DNA of 64,000 nucleotides from Tulasnella sp. 424 (taxonomy: Eukaryota > Basidiomycota > Agaricomycetes > Cantharellales > Tulasnellaceae), in NCBI GenBank assembly GCA_019633425.1, contig WSUB01000181.1, positions 1 to 64,000 on the forward strand. The letters are read 5' to 3'. The notes beneath the pieces were generated by a model. The model did not search any database, had not been told where the DNA came from, and was given only the letters and a program-made list of their open reading frames with translations. A program made the translations under genes and the position numbers. The stretch's first letter is position 1; each line of letters opens with the position of its first letter. Positions 1 through 10,791 of the stretch are shown here, one piece after another.

Positions 1-2
1 AA

Positions 3-215
3 TCAACCATCCAAGTGTTGAACGACGCCGTCCATCATTCGCGCATGAAACACATTCCAGTCGCTGAATTCTGGATTCGAGATGAGGTCTCCAAAGCTAT
101 GTCTATTTCTGTCCATTACTGTCCCACTGAAGAAATGCCAGCCGATCTCCTCACCAAGGCTCTCACTCGTCAAACTGTCGTGGACCTTCGAGAACGAATG
201 GGGCTCCATATGTGA
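3..215 (+). CDS. Ty1/copia retrotransposon polyprotein, C-terminal end (partial)
   Basis: This open frame runs in from the left edge and stops at 213-215. It translates to the last ~70 residues of a Ty1/copia Pol polyprotein, the RNase H region. The diagnostic stretch is HIPVAEFWIRDEV, followed by the YCPTEEMPADLLTKAL block, which is close to the 'YVPTEDMVADGLTKAL' ending typical of copia elements. The rest of the element (gag, protease, integrase, reverse transcriptase) lies outside the window, so intactness cannot be judged. A purine-rich tract and a candidate 3' LTR follow directly, as expected for a copia 3' end. Confidence 0.85.
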   Translation, partial: STIQVLNDAVHHSRMKHIPVAEFWIRDEVSKAMSISVHYCPTEEMPADLLTKALTRQTVVDLRERMGLHM

Positions 216-244
216 TTCCTCAGAGGCACTTCGTCGAGGGGGTG

Positions 245-503
245 TGTTGCACAGTGTCGTGCGTCTCCTCTTCACCTCTATCGTGTTCACTACATTTGAT
301 TTGGTATGGACTATTATTCCTATGATTTGTTGTAATACTATGATGTTCGTATCATGTTTGTGGCGTATTTGTACATGTTGTGAGATTGTTTGTTACTACT
401 ACTATATATACTGCATGTACACGTACGTATAATTATCATCGACTCTTCGACTCCCCTTTCTCAGTGTGAGATACCCACAGTCGTCGGATTGCTGCGTTTA
501 ACA
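245..503 (+). repeat. Candidate 3' LTR of the copia element
   Basis: Twenty-nine bases after the polyprotein stop, a purine-rich stretch (cgaggggg, 235-242, a candidate polypurine tract) precedes TGTTGCAC at 245. The proposed LTR ends at TTTAACA at 503, giving the usual TG...CA ends and a length of ~259 bp. The partner 5' LTR is outside the window, so both borders are inferred from position and end dinucleotides only. Confidence 0.55.
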
Positions 504-564
504 GTGAGAAAGAAATTCACGTAGAAAGCTTGTGTGCACTGCGGCCCATTTTATAACGCAAGTC

Positions 565-1042
565 AATGGCCCCCCATTCAGGCCATCTTGGCCGGCGGCC
601 ACCGCACCATTTCGCGCGCGGTCTCTTGAGGTCTTGTCTCAGCGCCGTCAAAGAGTTATGGCGATAACAGACATAATGGCATTGTTTATAGTTCAAGACG
701 CATTACTTAACCATCGTGCATTCCTAATTCCGCGGAAAATCGCAGGGTCACGGCAATGATATATAGGATGCGTGGACTTGTGATTAGCGAGCGATATGCT
801 GCCCACTGATCACAAGTTATAATGCTCCGTGTTGTTTCGGCAAGTCCAGAGCTTGCCAGTGTGTTGTGGTGGACGGAAAGGCCCGTCGGGAAGAGGGGAC
901 GAATCAAGGAACCCGACGGCAAACCAGTGCGGCTCGGATCACCAACACAGAGACAGGTCCGAAGACGTGCCCTGTGACGACCAATTCATGCTAACGTATT
1001 ACGGGAAAGAAGGCTTCCCTGATCTCGAGGTATTTGCATCGA
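565..1042 (+). repeat. Diverged direct repeat, copy A1
   Basis: Co-linear with 4605-5061. Shared landmarks in the same order include cttggccggcg, the ggtggacggaaaggccc core, gacaggtccgaagacgtgccctgtga, and cttccctga followed by gaggtatntgcatc. Overall similarity by eye is ~70-75%. No terminal inverted repeats or coding capacity are visible. It may be an old non-autonomous transposon or a duplicated upstream region. Confidence 0.65.
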
Positions 1043-1781
1043 TGGGAGAGTGGGGAGAGTCACGCGATCTCGAGCTGCAAAACGAGCGCGCGGTTTGAAA
1101 CGGAGATTGTCCCCGCGCAAGCACGGCCCGTCGATTCCAGCTTGGACCGCGTCCCATCCCTTCGCCTTGCCTCCCCCCAAGCCCCACGGCAACGATAGAG
1201 GATTGTCATATAGAAAGAACTTTCTATCCCAACTTTACGTTTCCAGTCTGTACCGATTCGAAGGGCTCAGCAAACTGTGCGAGAGGCCATGTCAACTACG
1301 ACTCGTTGAGCCCGCAGAGAGCTCAAGCGTGTCCTAGCCATCGAGGATGATGAAAACTTGGAGCAAGACCGTGGGTTGGAAACCCCTTGGAAAGACGATT
1401 GGGATGGTTCTTCCTGTTGGTAAAGGTTTCTCCTATTCTGTTATGTAAGCTACAATTGCTAACTTAATCGTCATCAGTTCCCAGCGCCGCGGTCGCTCTA
1501 TACGTTACCTTAGTAGGGAGAAATCCAACACAATGGCGCGAGATTATCAGCCTCATCCAAATCGAGGTAACCCTGTTTTCAAGTACGATCGCTGCCCTTA
1601 TCTTTCGGCCCTTGCCGCCAAACCGCCCCCTTTTGGGGTTTCGACGGCTTGAGCTTAGCTTCGAACGAGTTACATATCAAGCACGTAGTGAGAAGGGTTT
1701 CCGGATGCTCCTGTCAAAGTGTCGAGGAGCATTGAAATCGAGCCCCGTCCGGTGGCTTTTGGCGCCTCCGCGCAGGCTCCT

Positions 1782-1788
1782 TATAAAA
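1782..1788 (+). promoter_or_regulatory. TATA box of P450-1
   Basis: TATAAAA lies 28 bp before the ATG at 1816. Spacing is short but the match is perfect. It supports the ATG at 1816 over in-frame ATGs upstream of the TATA box. Confidence 0.6.
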
Positions 1789-1815
1789 GGCCGGAGTGTT
1801 CTTCCCTCTCCTGCA

Positions 1816-4021
1816 ATGCTACCCGTCTCCCCTGATCGAATGTGGTCTCTAGAGGTCGTTCTCGGTGCCGGAGCCGTTGTTATCCTTCTAGTTTTGGGCA
1901 GCTATTGGACTGGGCGACAATATCCGCGCCCGCCCGGTCCTCGGCCGATTCCAATCCTCGGAAGTGAGTCATTTCACTCGTCATAAAAGGCTCCGCTCGT
2001 CGTCTAAATTTCTTCCCATCGATGGTTCAGACATCTTCGACATGCCACGTTCCCAGTATGCGCTAGCCTGGGCCAGATTGGGACAAAAATATGGCCCGCT
2101 CACCTGGTTAGCCATACCAGGTCAAAACTTTCTGATTTTAAACTCTATGGAAGCGGCAAGGGAGCTTCTGGACAAGCGCGGATTTATCTACGCTGACCGA
2201 CCCAGATGGGTCATGGCCGGAGAGTTGATGGGTAAGCCTGATACTTCGTCGACAGTTCTCCGCAAAGCTGAGAGGGGCTTTTCGGACCAAGGCCTGGACT
2301 CGCTTACACCTCTCAGTCGTTCTAACCCTGCCTGGCGAAAGCACCGTTCGCTTCTAAAGCACTCTCTTTCTCCGCAAGTGGTCAAGAGGGATTACTCGAT
2401 CCAGTTGACGAAGAAAGCCCATCAATACCTTCACTGCTTGTTAACACGGCCGGAGGACTTTTTGGTAGATCTGGGAAGGTATTGTAACGCACAAGCCGCT
2501 TGCTCAAAAGCCGTCCGTGAATTAAAATTTGGCCGGCGTTGTAGGATTGTCGCTGAGAACGTTGTTGAACTTACTTACGGCAACCGTACAGATGACAAGG
2601 GGAGGGATCTCGTCAAACTCAACTACCACATCATGCACACTATTTTACCTGGGATGCAAGGATATATCGTGGACATGCTCCCGGTCTGTGAGTTATCTGC
2701 TTCGGTCAAGTCGTCTAAGTCTTTGACAATATTGCATCTACGGGAAGTACGACATCTCCCCAGTTGGCTACCAGGGATGAATTTCAAACGCGACGCTGCC
2801 AAATGGAAGGCCGAAATCGATGAAGCAAAACAGACGATATTTGGTTTTGCGAAGAGAAGTTTGGTAAGACCCTGGTGTCCCTACTGAAGTCACTGGAACT
2901 GACCTTGCAGGTTATCATCCGGTTCTTAAGGCTACCGCGAATCCAAGTTCTGACTCTTCATTTATGACGAATAACCTGCGAGAACTATATCAGAAGCACG
3001 AAGATTCAATAGACGTCGGACAGATAGAAGAAGATGAACTAGCTATTAGCAACAGTGGATTTTCATTCTTCTTAGGTTAGATTCACTCCTCGTGAAGTGG
3101 GTCGAATGTCATCCGGTTTACTCACTGTGCCACTCGTCGTGTCTTTCCAGCGGGTGTTGAAACGGTAATTGTTTCTCTTTTACCCGCGATTCGATCGTGC
3201 TTACCAGCCGTTATTTGCAGACCCAGTACTCCCTACATTCGTTTCTCCTTGCAATGGTCTTGTTTCCCTCGGTCCAGGAAAAGGCTCATGCCGAAATCGA
3301 TGCCGTTGTGGGCTCACAGCGTCTTCCTACGTTCGACGATCAACAGAATATGCCTTACCTTCATGCGGTGCTGTTGGAGACTCTGAGGTGGAATCCTGTG
3401 GTCCCAATGGGTAAGTTGAAGTTCCGAAGATTCCCCAAGTTCGACGCCTTGACGTAGGGTATCACCTTATATCAGGCCTACCCCACACTTTGTTAAAAGA
3501 CGATATTTACGGTGAATACCCCATACCAAAAGGCACAGTCGTCATTGGTAATTCATGGTACGAAGGATATTACGCATCAGCCGAGCCACCGCTTGTTGAC
3601 TAACATCTTGTCGTGTACCTTGCCAGGGGAATTTCTCGAAACACACAATACTACGAGGACCCGTCTACGTTCGACCCCGAGAGATACCTCAAGCCAAACC
3701 CAGATCTCGACCCTCGGCAGTTTGTATTCGGCTTTGGCCGTCGCATTTGTCCTGGGAGCGAGCTCGCATTCCGGGCTATTTGGATCACCGCAGCTTCGAT
3801 TCTTTGCGCGTTCAAGCTCAAAAGGACTGAAGACGACACAGCTGCCTTGGATCAGGACCTGGAGAGGTTTAGCTTTGGAAGCGTAAGGTGCGAACAGTCC
3901 TTTGTGTCTTGATAATACAACAAGGAACACTAATCCCGTGGCCCTAAGTGTTCCTGCAACATTCAGGTGTCAATTTGTCCAAAAGCACAGCGACCTTAAA
4001 GAGGCCTTGGGTCCCTCGTAA
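1816..4021 (+). CDS. Cytochrome P450 monooxygenase 1 (CYP64-clan-like)
   Basis: A haem-thiolate monooxygenase of ~519 aa, expected to be anchored in the ER and fed by NADPH-P450 reductase. Inferred exons: 1816-1963, 2031-2231, 2292-2478, 2545-2687, 2748-2863, 2931-3075, 3151-3164, 3221-3410, 3476-3557, 3627-3887, 3949-4021. The N-terminus has one membrane helix followed by the proline hinge PPGPRPIPILGN. Further landmarks are an I-helix read as FFLAGVET (Glu-Thr rather than the usual Asp-Thr), an ExxR motif in LLETLRW, FDPERY, and the haem loop FGFGRRICPG. The closest copy here by exon lengths (exon 6 of 145 nt, exon 10 of 261 nt) and by sequence is pseudogene P450-6. The substrate is unknown. 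Family placement (basidiomycete P450s often annotated as O-methylsterigmatocystin oxidoreductase-like) comes from recognising the motif pattern, not from a search. Confidence 0.9.
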
Positions 4022-4604
4022 TCTTACTATAGTCAAATTCAAGTCAGCAGCATTCACTGTCTTGAACCAAACCCAATTTCGTGTCATAACTGTATAATCC
4101 GAGCATATATTTCTTCACCGTTGTTGCTGCTCCCCACCTGGTCCTATCACTCGAGATACTTGGTACGCTTCTTCGGTACATGCCGGGCGAAACAGAGGAG
4201 CAGGGCGGGCACGGCTCAAGCCGAAATCAAATACACGCTAGCGGTACATAGCAAGCACTAAGACTCCCGATCTCCGTTTCAAAATGCGTCAGCCGAGATT
4301 GCGAATATGCCCCTTCGTCCCGTCAGTATACATAAATACCTCAAGCCCAGAGGCGCCGTCCCGCCCCAGGGCCGGCCCTATTAGTTAAATGCATGGTACC
4401 CGCTGGCCCTTTCTTATAGCCGAACACCCAGGCTAAGGACTTTCCCGAATATCATCAATTATACCACTGTCCAAACCCCCAATGTCAGACGTATCTCGGA
4501 AGTTGGGATCAGCATAGCGCGTTCGATTTGAACTAAATGGTATAAGCATAGGTTTGCACCCCCTCCAAACCAGTCGCGCTCGCGCAGGACTTGTCTAAGA
4601 GAGA

Positions 4605-5061
4605 AATTGGCCTCTTGCAAACCCCGCCGGTCTTGGCCGGCGCCACTGTACCATGGTCCCTCGAGACCTTGCCGCAGCCTTTCCGGAGGTTATAGCGATT
4701 AACAGGCACAATAGCAATTTATTTGGACGTAAATTCAAAACGCACTCCTTAACCCCGGCGCATTGCTAGATCCACGGACAACTGCAGGGTAACGGAGCCC
4801 TATCCCACAGTGCGATGGGACCGGTAGCGAGCGCTTTGCTACCGACTAATCACAGCTAATGCTCTATATCATTTCGGGAACTCTAGAGCTTGTCGGTGTG
4901 TTGCGGTGGACGGAAAGGCCCTTCGGGTAGAGGCAGGGATCAGGCTTGGGAGTTGCCGGCAAATCGGTAATCAACGGAGAGACAGGCCCGAAGACGTGCC
5001 CTGTGACTGCTAACGCATTACGGGAGAGAAGCTTCCCTGAGCTTGAGGTATCTGCATCAAT
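4605..5061 (+). repeat. Diverged direct repeat, copy A2
   Basis: Second copy of the block at 565-1042, in the same orientation. Each copy lies upstream of a P450 gene, ~770 bp from P450-1 and ~290 bp from P450-2. It could belong to a tandem duplication unit or be a transposed element. P450-1 and P450-2 are not each other's closest relatives, which argues against a simple recent gene-plus-promoter duplication. Confidence 0.65.
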
Positions 5062-5276
5062 ACTGTAGATAGTATTAAAAACTAACGCGAACAGACCGCA
5101 AGAAGCTCGCAGAACAAGTCACATCATATTGAGGCGTCGAGGCGTAACGTTCCTGGCGCGGCTGGGTGGTGCAGTGATCGGGGTTGGTCTGTTCTCGTCA
5201 CGGAAGACGCATCTTTGGTTTGACTGAGGCGATGGCTCGGGAACCCCAAAGTATTGTCCAGCGACCCTGGGGATTC

Positions 5277-5283
5277 TATATAC
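5277..5283 (+). promoter_or_regulatory. TATA-like element of P450-2
   Basis: TATATAC lies ~70 bp upstream of the ATG at 5352. This position is plausible for a fungal core promoter. Confidence 0.35.
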
Positions 5284-5351
5284 TTGGGCCGTTTGTGCAT
5301 ATCATAAAATGCTGCTTGTCTCTCCCCTTTGCGCTGCTCTGCGTTATCAGA

Positions 5352-7507
5352 ATGCCAAGCGACCTCCTCTCCTCCAGCAATGTTTCGTTAGCTGCATCAG
5401 GGTTGGTGTTTGCGTACTTGCTCAAGAAGCGCTGGGATAGCACATCCCGTCCTCAATATCCTCCTGGTCCACGAGGATTACCCGTTATCGGCAGTTAGTG
5501 AATTGCCAGCTAGAGAGTATTGCATAAAGACTTATTCCTGTGTCTCGTAAAAGACCTCTTAGACATGCCCCGAAGTCAGTTCGTGCTGAAGTATCTGGAG
5601 TGGGGAAAGCAATATGGCCCAATAACTTGGGCTGTCGTTCCGGGGCGGAAGTTCGTCATCCTCAACACTTATGAAGCCATGTCCGAACTGCTTGATAAGC
5701 GCGGAAGCAATTATATCAATAGACCAGGCGGCATTATGGCGAGAACCCTTATCGGTGAGTGAACGCCCCCATCAGGGCCAAATCATCGTTCAATTCCGTT
5801 TCCTTCTCGAAGGCTGGGACTTCTCCACCGGTCAGCGGCAAGGCGATGCTACCTGGAAACGACACCGCAAGTTTCTTAAACATGCTCTCGCTATATCCAC
5901 CATCAAACAAGAGTATTCCGATCTTCTGATTGCGAATGCGGCCCGGTATATTCATGCCGTGCTTCAGAAACCAGAGGAGTTCCTTCCGAGTCTTAGGCGG
6001 TAAATGAACAAAGCCTAAGATGCTTGGTGCCAATTATTGATTGTAATTTTATTCCGCAGAATACTTGGAGAGACCATTGCGGAACTCACCTATGGCGCAC
6101 TGGAAGACGAGGACGGCACCGACTACGTAACCGAGCAGAACGAACTTTTCAAAGTTATAATGAATGCTTCAATGGGTTATCTCGTCGATTTGTTTCCGCC
6201 GCGTCAGTCAACCGCTTCCGTGCAACAGGAGGGCCAGCTGTTTATTGACGAGACTGCAGTAAGGTTTATTCCGGCTTGGTTTCCGGGAGCGCAGTTCCGA
6301 CGAGACGCCTTAAAATGGCGACAACACTGCAAGATGCTAAGAAAGACGATGGCGGAAGGCGTAGAGAGACGAATGGTAATCTTGTTTCATTGTCTCACTA
6401 CAGCTCGCAGACTGAGAGAAACCCGTCTTCTTTGTGCAGGCAGCAAAAGAAGGACGTCCATGCTACGTGTCAAACAACATTGAAGACCTCAGGAAACAAC
6501 AAGCGGCAACAGGAGTGGACATCACTGAGGACATTCAAGCTGTACATGATAGTGCCTTCAGTTTCTACCAAGGGGAGTCCAAGAGCCCTCGTTCGTATGT
6601 CATTGCTAGACTCAACAATCACTTGCCCGTGGCCTAACCGTATAGCTGGATCCGATACGGTAAGACGTATTATCAAGCTTTAATGACGCTAGACAAACGT
6701 TTGATTGATTAGTCCAACACAACTTTGAAAAACTTCCTGCTCGCCGTGTCGCTTTACCCTGATGTGCAAAATCGGGCTCGTAAAGAAATCGACCAGTTCT
6801 TTACGCAAGGTCGATCTCCCAGTTTTGAATACCAGGATCAAATGCCATACATTCATGCTGTCGTCTTGGAGAGTTTGAGATGGAACCCACCGGTTTCGTC
6901 CGGTGCGTTTAATTCAGTTGTTTGGTTGAGGCTTCACTATCAGTCTGCCGAGGTTAACCTGCGCCATCCCAACAGGCGTTCCTCATGCGTCCCGAGAAGA
7001 TTACATCTACGATGGCTACTTTATTCCAAAGGGCACAACAGTGATTCCCAACCTCTGGTATCATTCGACGTTTTGGATTATTAACCGCTCCTGACAAGAT
7101 CTTTGCATTATAGGCAGGTATCTCGGGACCCATCGATTTATGAAGACCCTTCGACATTCAACCCCGATCGCTTCATGGGCAATCCTGAAATTCTCGACCC
7201 CCGCGACTTTGTGTTCGGGTTTGGTCGGCGCATTTGCCCGGGCGCCTCATTAGGTTACCAACTTACGTGGATCTTTGTTGTTTCAATTTTATGGGGGTTC
7301 GAAATCAAGAGACCGGAGGGAAGCCCGCGACTGGACCAGGACGCTGATCGCTTCGATTTTGGCCTCATCAGGCATGTCTCATTCTCCAACAAGGATCATT
7401 TTACTGACCCTTGTACATCTAGCTCACCATATCTCCTTTCCTGCGTACTCGATCCACGGGTTGATTGGGAGAAGAACGATCCTACAACGAGCTTCGAGAT
7501 CATGTAG
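5352..7507 (+). CDS. Cytochrome P450 monooxygenase 2 (possible splice-site damage)
   Basis: A P450 of ~516 aa if spliced like its neighbours. Inferred exons: 5352-5493, 5554-5754, 5813-5999, 6060-6202, 6260-6375, 6440-6572, 6646-6659, 6713-6902, 6976-7057, 7114-7371, 7423-7507. It has an N-terminal membrane helix, the hinge PPGPRGLPVIGN, I-helix AGSDT, ExxR in LESLRW, FNPDRF and haem loop FGFGRRICPG. Exons 1-10 have the same lengths as in P450-3, its closest relative here. Two oddities stand out. The donor after 6572 reads GGGAGT instead of GT/GC; retaining that intron gives a stop at ~6635. The donor after 7371 is GC (GCATGT), and that 51-nt intron is stop-free and a multiple of three. The C-terminal tail also differs from the conserved FRCDFIPR-type end. 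The gene may be decaying, or one base may be a sequencing error. Confidence 0.8.
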
Positions 7508-8165
7508 CCGCCGTGGCGCATTGGTACTGAAGAGAACCAGTCAATTCAGAAACATCTTTTTCATAGCTCTAATTTTGTGGAGCGGGAAAAGATATCTCCA
7601 TGAAACTCTGCTCTCCGACATCAATGTTTGTGAATCGTGCTGCTCGCGGGTTTCGAACATTTTGTGATAATGTTTTTTGTTAGTATCATAATCACATATT
7701 GATTGAAGTCAAAACCATCTCAGCGGACTTTCATCAAAGCTACCTAGGGCAGGAAAAGGTCGGGGGAGTAACGTCACTTAACGCAAATCACTCTGGTTCT
7801 CGAGACCTACAAGCCCCCACGGCCAATATATTAATGAATCCCGAAGACTTCCTAAGAATGTTCTCTTCGGGACGAGGATGTAAATTGCCGTTGTGCTGTG
7901 TTCAGCGAACGTACTGCAGATTGTCCCTATGCAGGGGACTTCGAATGAGCCAACAACTCGACACGGAACTGTGGGCCGCCACCAATTGGAAGTAGAGGAT
8001 AGGAAACCTCACCCTGACCGGAATATGATTCAACCGAACTACCCCTGTAAATTTATGAACTTTTGGTGCCAGGCAGTCCCTGTGGTGATGGGGAGTTAAA
8101 GTGCACGAGCGCTGCACTGCGGTTTTGCTGGTTCCCACTCGTTTGCCACCTTCGCTTTTGGAAGC
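7508..8165. other. Intergenic region P450-2/P450-3
   Basis: No coding or RNA feature is recognised. It must hold the P450-3 promoter, but no convincing TATA box is visible. Confidence 0.5.
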
Positions 8166-10307
8166 ATGGAGGGTAGTCTCCTCTCTCTGAACGGCATCCC
8201 TTTGGCTGCATCAACTCTCTGTCTTCTCTACTTTCTGCGGAAATACTGGAATAGCGAGTCTCGTCCTCCTTTGCCGCCGGGCCCTCGTGGACTCCCTTTC
8301 GTCGGCAGTATGTATTCTCCTTACAAGCTTCCATCGTTCGTAATCTCAATCTAGATTGAATCAGACCTTTTAGACTTTCCTCGAAAGCAATTCGTGTTGA
8401 CGTATCTGCAGTGGGGGGAGCAGTATGGACCTCTCACATGGGTTGTGGTCCCGGGCAGAAAATTCTTAATCCTTAACACCTACGACGCTATGCGTGAACT
8501 ACTCGACAAGCGGGGAAGTAACTACATCGACAGGAACCAAGGTGTAATGATTAGCAAGCTCATGAGTAAGTTGATTCAGTCGGTCCAAACGTACCATCTG
8601 ACCTCTAAAACGTCCTTTACAACAGAGACCAACTTCACGACCAGTCGCTCGCAAGCCACTGCGACATGGAGAAAACATCGCAAGTTTCTCAGACAAGCGC
8701 TTTCTTTAGACACTATCAAACAAGATTACTCCGACCTTTTCGTCGCCAAAGCGTCCGGATATACTCAAGCCATTCTGGACGACCCTGACAACTTTCTTCC
8801 CAGTCTCAAAAGGCGAGTGGGTATGTGTTGAGCACTCTTTCGAGTGTCACTAATCCTCTGAGCGGCTTAATAAGGGTCCTTGGCGAGACAATCTCTGAGC
8901 TAACCTACGGGGCTCTCGAGCATCAAGACGGGACTGACTATGTGGCAGAACATAAAAAGCACTTTGAATATTCCAAACGAGCTGGGATGGGATACCTCGT
9001 AGACCTCCTTCCTTTGCGTTCGTCCCCTTAATGTCGCATGCTTCGCTTAGCTAAAATATTGCCCTTTTCCAGTTCGATTCGTTCCTGCTTGGTTCCCTGG
9101 GGCAAAGTTCAGGCGAGATGCACGGGAATGGGGCCAACATAGCGCCAATTTGCGGAATATGATGATCGAAGGTGTTGAAGAGCGAATGGTGCGTAAATAG
9201 TCGCTCACGTTATAAGGAGGGCATGTGGTTAATGCCCTCATGGCCCAATATATAGGCTACCAAGGAAGGGCGGCCCTGCTACGTCTCTAACCTGCTTGAA
9301 GACCTTCAAAAGCTAAGCTCGGATACGAGTGACGACATCCGCGATGACGTGCAAGCAGTGCATGATAGTGCCTTTAGTTTTTATCAGGGTGCTTCCAAAC
9401 CTCTTATTTCAGCCCATAATTTGCTGTACTCACATTCCCTTCTCTCGCCCCACAGTTGGCTCAGATACGGTTGGTGTTCTGAGATACTGGATGGTCGCGC
9501 CGATCAGCACCTACCTATCATCTTTCTTGTAGACTGAAGTCGTCCTGAAGAACTTTTTGCTTGCTATGACCCTCTATCCAGAGATTCAAGCTCATGCTCG
9601 GGAAGAGGTTGACCGAGTGTACGGCGAAGGACCTCCCGGAGATTTCGAAGGACAGGAGAAGATGCCTTATCTTCGTGCTATCCTCTTGGAATGCCTGCGG
9701 TGGAATCCTCCAGTTTCTGCAGGTTTGTTGACCCTCGTAAACAGTGACGTGACGGTGTTGTTACTTACAGATATATTTGGTGATACACGCTGAAGGCTTG
9801 CCACATGTGTCACGGGAGGATGATATTTATGGAGGTTACTTCATTCCAAAGGGTACCACAGTTATCCCTAATCTATGGTATGCAGATTGACTGGTGATCT
9901 TACTCTTAGTCTAACGTTACGTTCGCAAGGAAAATATCCCGAAATCCGATGATATACGAAGACCCCTCAACCTTCAACCCAAGCCGTTTCATAGACAATC
10001 CAGAGGCGCTGGACCCTCGCGAGTTTATTTTTGGTTTTGGCCGGAGAATTTGTCCCGGAAACTATCTCGCATACCAGCTTACGTGGATCTTCATGCTCTC
10101 GGTGTTATGGGGTTTCGAGTTAAGGAGACCTCAAGGAGAACCTTCTCTTGACAATGACCTAGAGCGCTTTGACTTGGGACTTATTAGGTATGTCTGGTTT
10201 GCAACCAAATCACCTCGAATCAATGACAATTTAATGTCATTGTTAGCTATCCGTACCCCTTCCGATGCCATTTTAGTCCTCGAAAAGGATTGGAGAAGGA
10301 GATCTAG
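8166..10307 (+). CDS. Cytochrome P450 monooxygenase 3
   Basis: An ~508-aa microsomal P450. Inferred exons: 8166-8307, 8365-8565, 8626-8812, 8875-9017, 9073-9188, 9256-9388, 9456-9469, 9533-9722, 9796-9877, 9930-10187, 10247-10307. The protein starts MEGSLLSLNG, has one membrane helix, then PPGPRGLPFVGN. Other motifs are I-helix VGSDT, ExxR in LECLRW, FNPSRF and haem loop FGFGRRICPG. The intron after 8812 uses a GC donor (GCGAGT); the neighbouring GT at 8820 would break the reading frame. Intron 6 has a normal GT donor, unlike the same intron in P450-2, P450-5 and P450-7. The substrate is unknown. It groups with P450-2 and P450-4 by exon 6 length (133 nt) and sequence. Confidence 0.9.
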
Positions 10308-10760
10308 CTAATAGTGTTATAATACTACCGTACCGCGGCATTCGTCTCATGAGCTCAGCGATATCTAGCCTTTTCGCTCGGCACCAGGTGAGCGATGCTG
10401 AATACACACACGCTGAGAAGAGTTGCCTTTGGGTGTCTCGTAGTAGCAAGGCACAGTTGTGCGCCAATCTCCGCGAGGGGGTCTCCGAGCTAAACTGAGA
10501 GCATAGAGCTCTCCTCTGCACGTCAAATTCTTACTAGTACGGGGATGGTTCTATTTGGAAACCGTTTCTCCTTGGAGAAGCCCTTGCTCGATTCCTTCCA
10601 ACAGGGTGGCGCGCTCGTTACCTCCGTCCGATTCGATAGCCTCCTTCCCTAACAGCGCTCTAACCGTTAGCGACAACGCATTCGGTCGGGTGTAGCAGAA
10701 ATGCTCAACTAGCTTGCAACCTCGGCAGCATTGGCCAATGATGCGCCTTAACGTGCTAAA
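10308..10760. other. Convergent intergenic region with repeat copy B1
   Basis: Lies between the 3' ends of P450-3 (+) and the coiled-coil gene (-). The right part (from 10541) is duplicated at 12821-13090. Nothing coding is supported. Confidence 0.5.
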
Positions 10761-10791
10761 TCAATACAATTGTGTGAATAGGACTGCAGCC
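10541..10791. repeat. Segmental repeat, copy B1 (3' end of the coiled-coil gene)
   Basis: Co-linear with 12821-13090. Shared blocks include aaccgtttctccttggagaa, ccttccaacag, agcgacaacgca and an AATAC-rich end. The copy covers the stop codon and downstream sequence of the gene at 10761-11532. Confidence 0.6.

Larger units (their letters stand above)
504..1815. other. Intergenic region with diverged repeat copy A1
   Basis: No coding sequence is supported here. About 480 bp (565-1042) is a diverged copy of sequence found again upstream of the second P450 (4605-5061). The rest is the promoter-proximal region of P450-1, ending in a TATA box at 1782. Confidence 0.6.
4022..5351. other. Intergenic region between P450-1 and P450-2, with repeat copy A2
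   Basis: No gene is supported. The region contains repeat copy A2 (4605-5061) and the P450-2 promoter, with a TATATAC element at 5277. Confidence 0.55.

Noticed and set aside
1612..1815. In-frame upstream extension of P450-1
   Set aside because: It precedes the TATA box and adds ~68 non-homologous residues before the normal membrane-anchor start.
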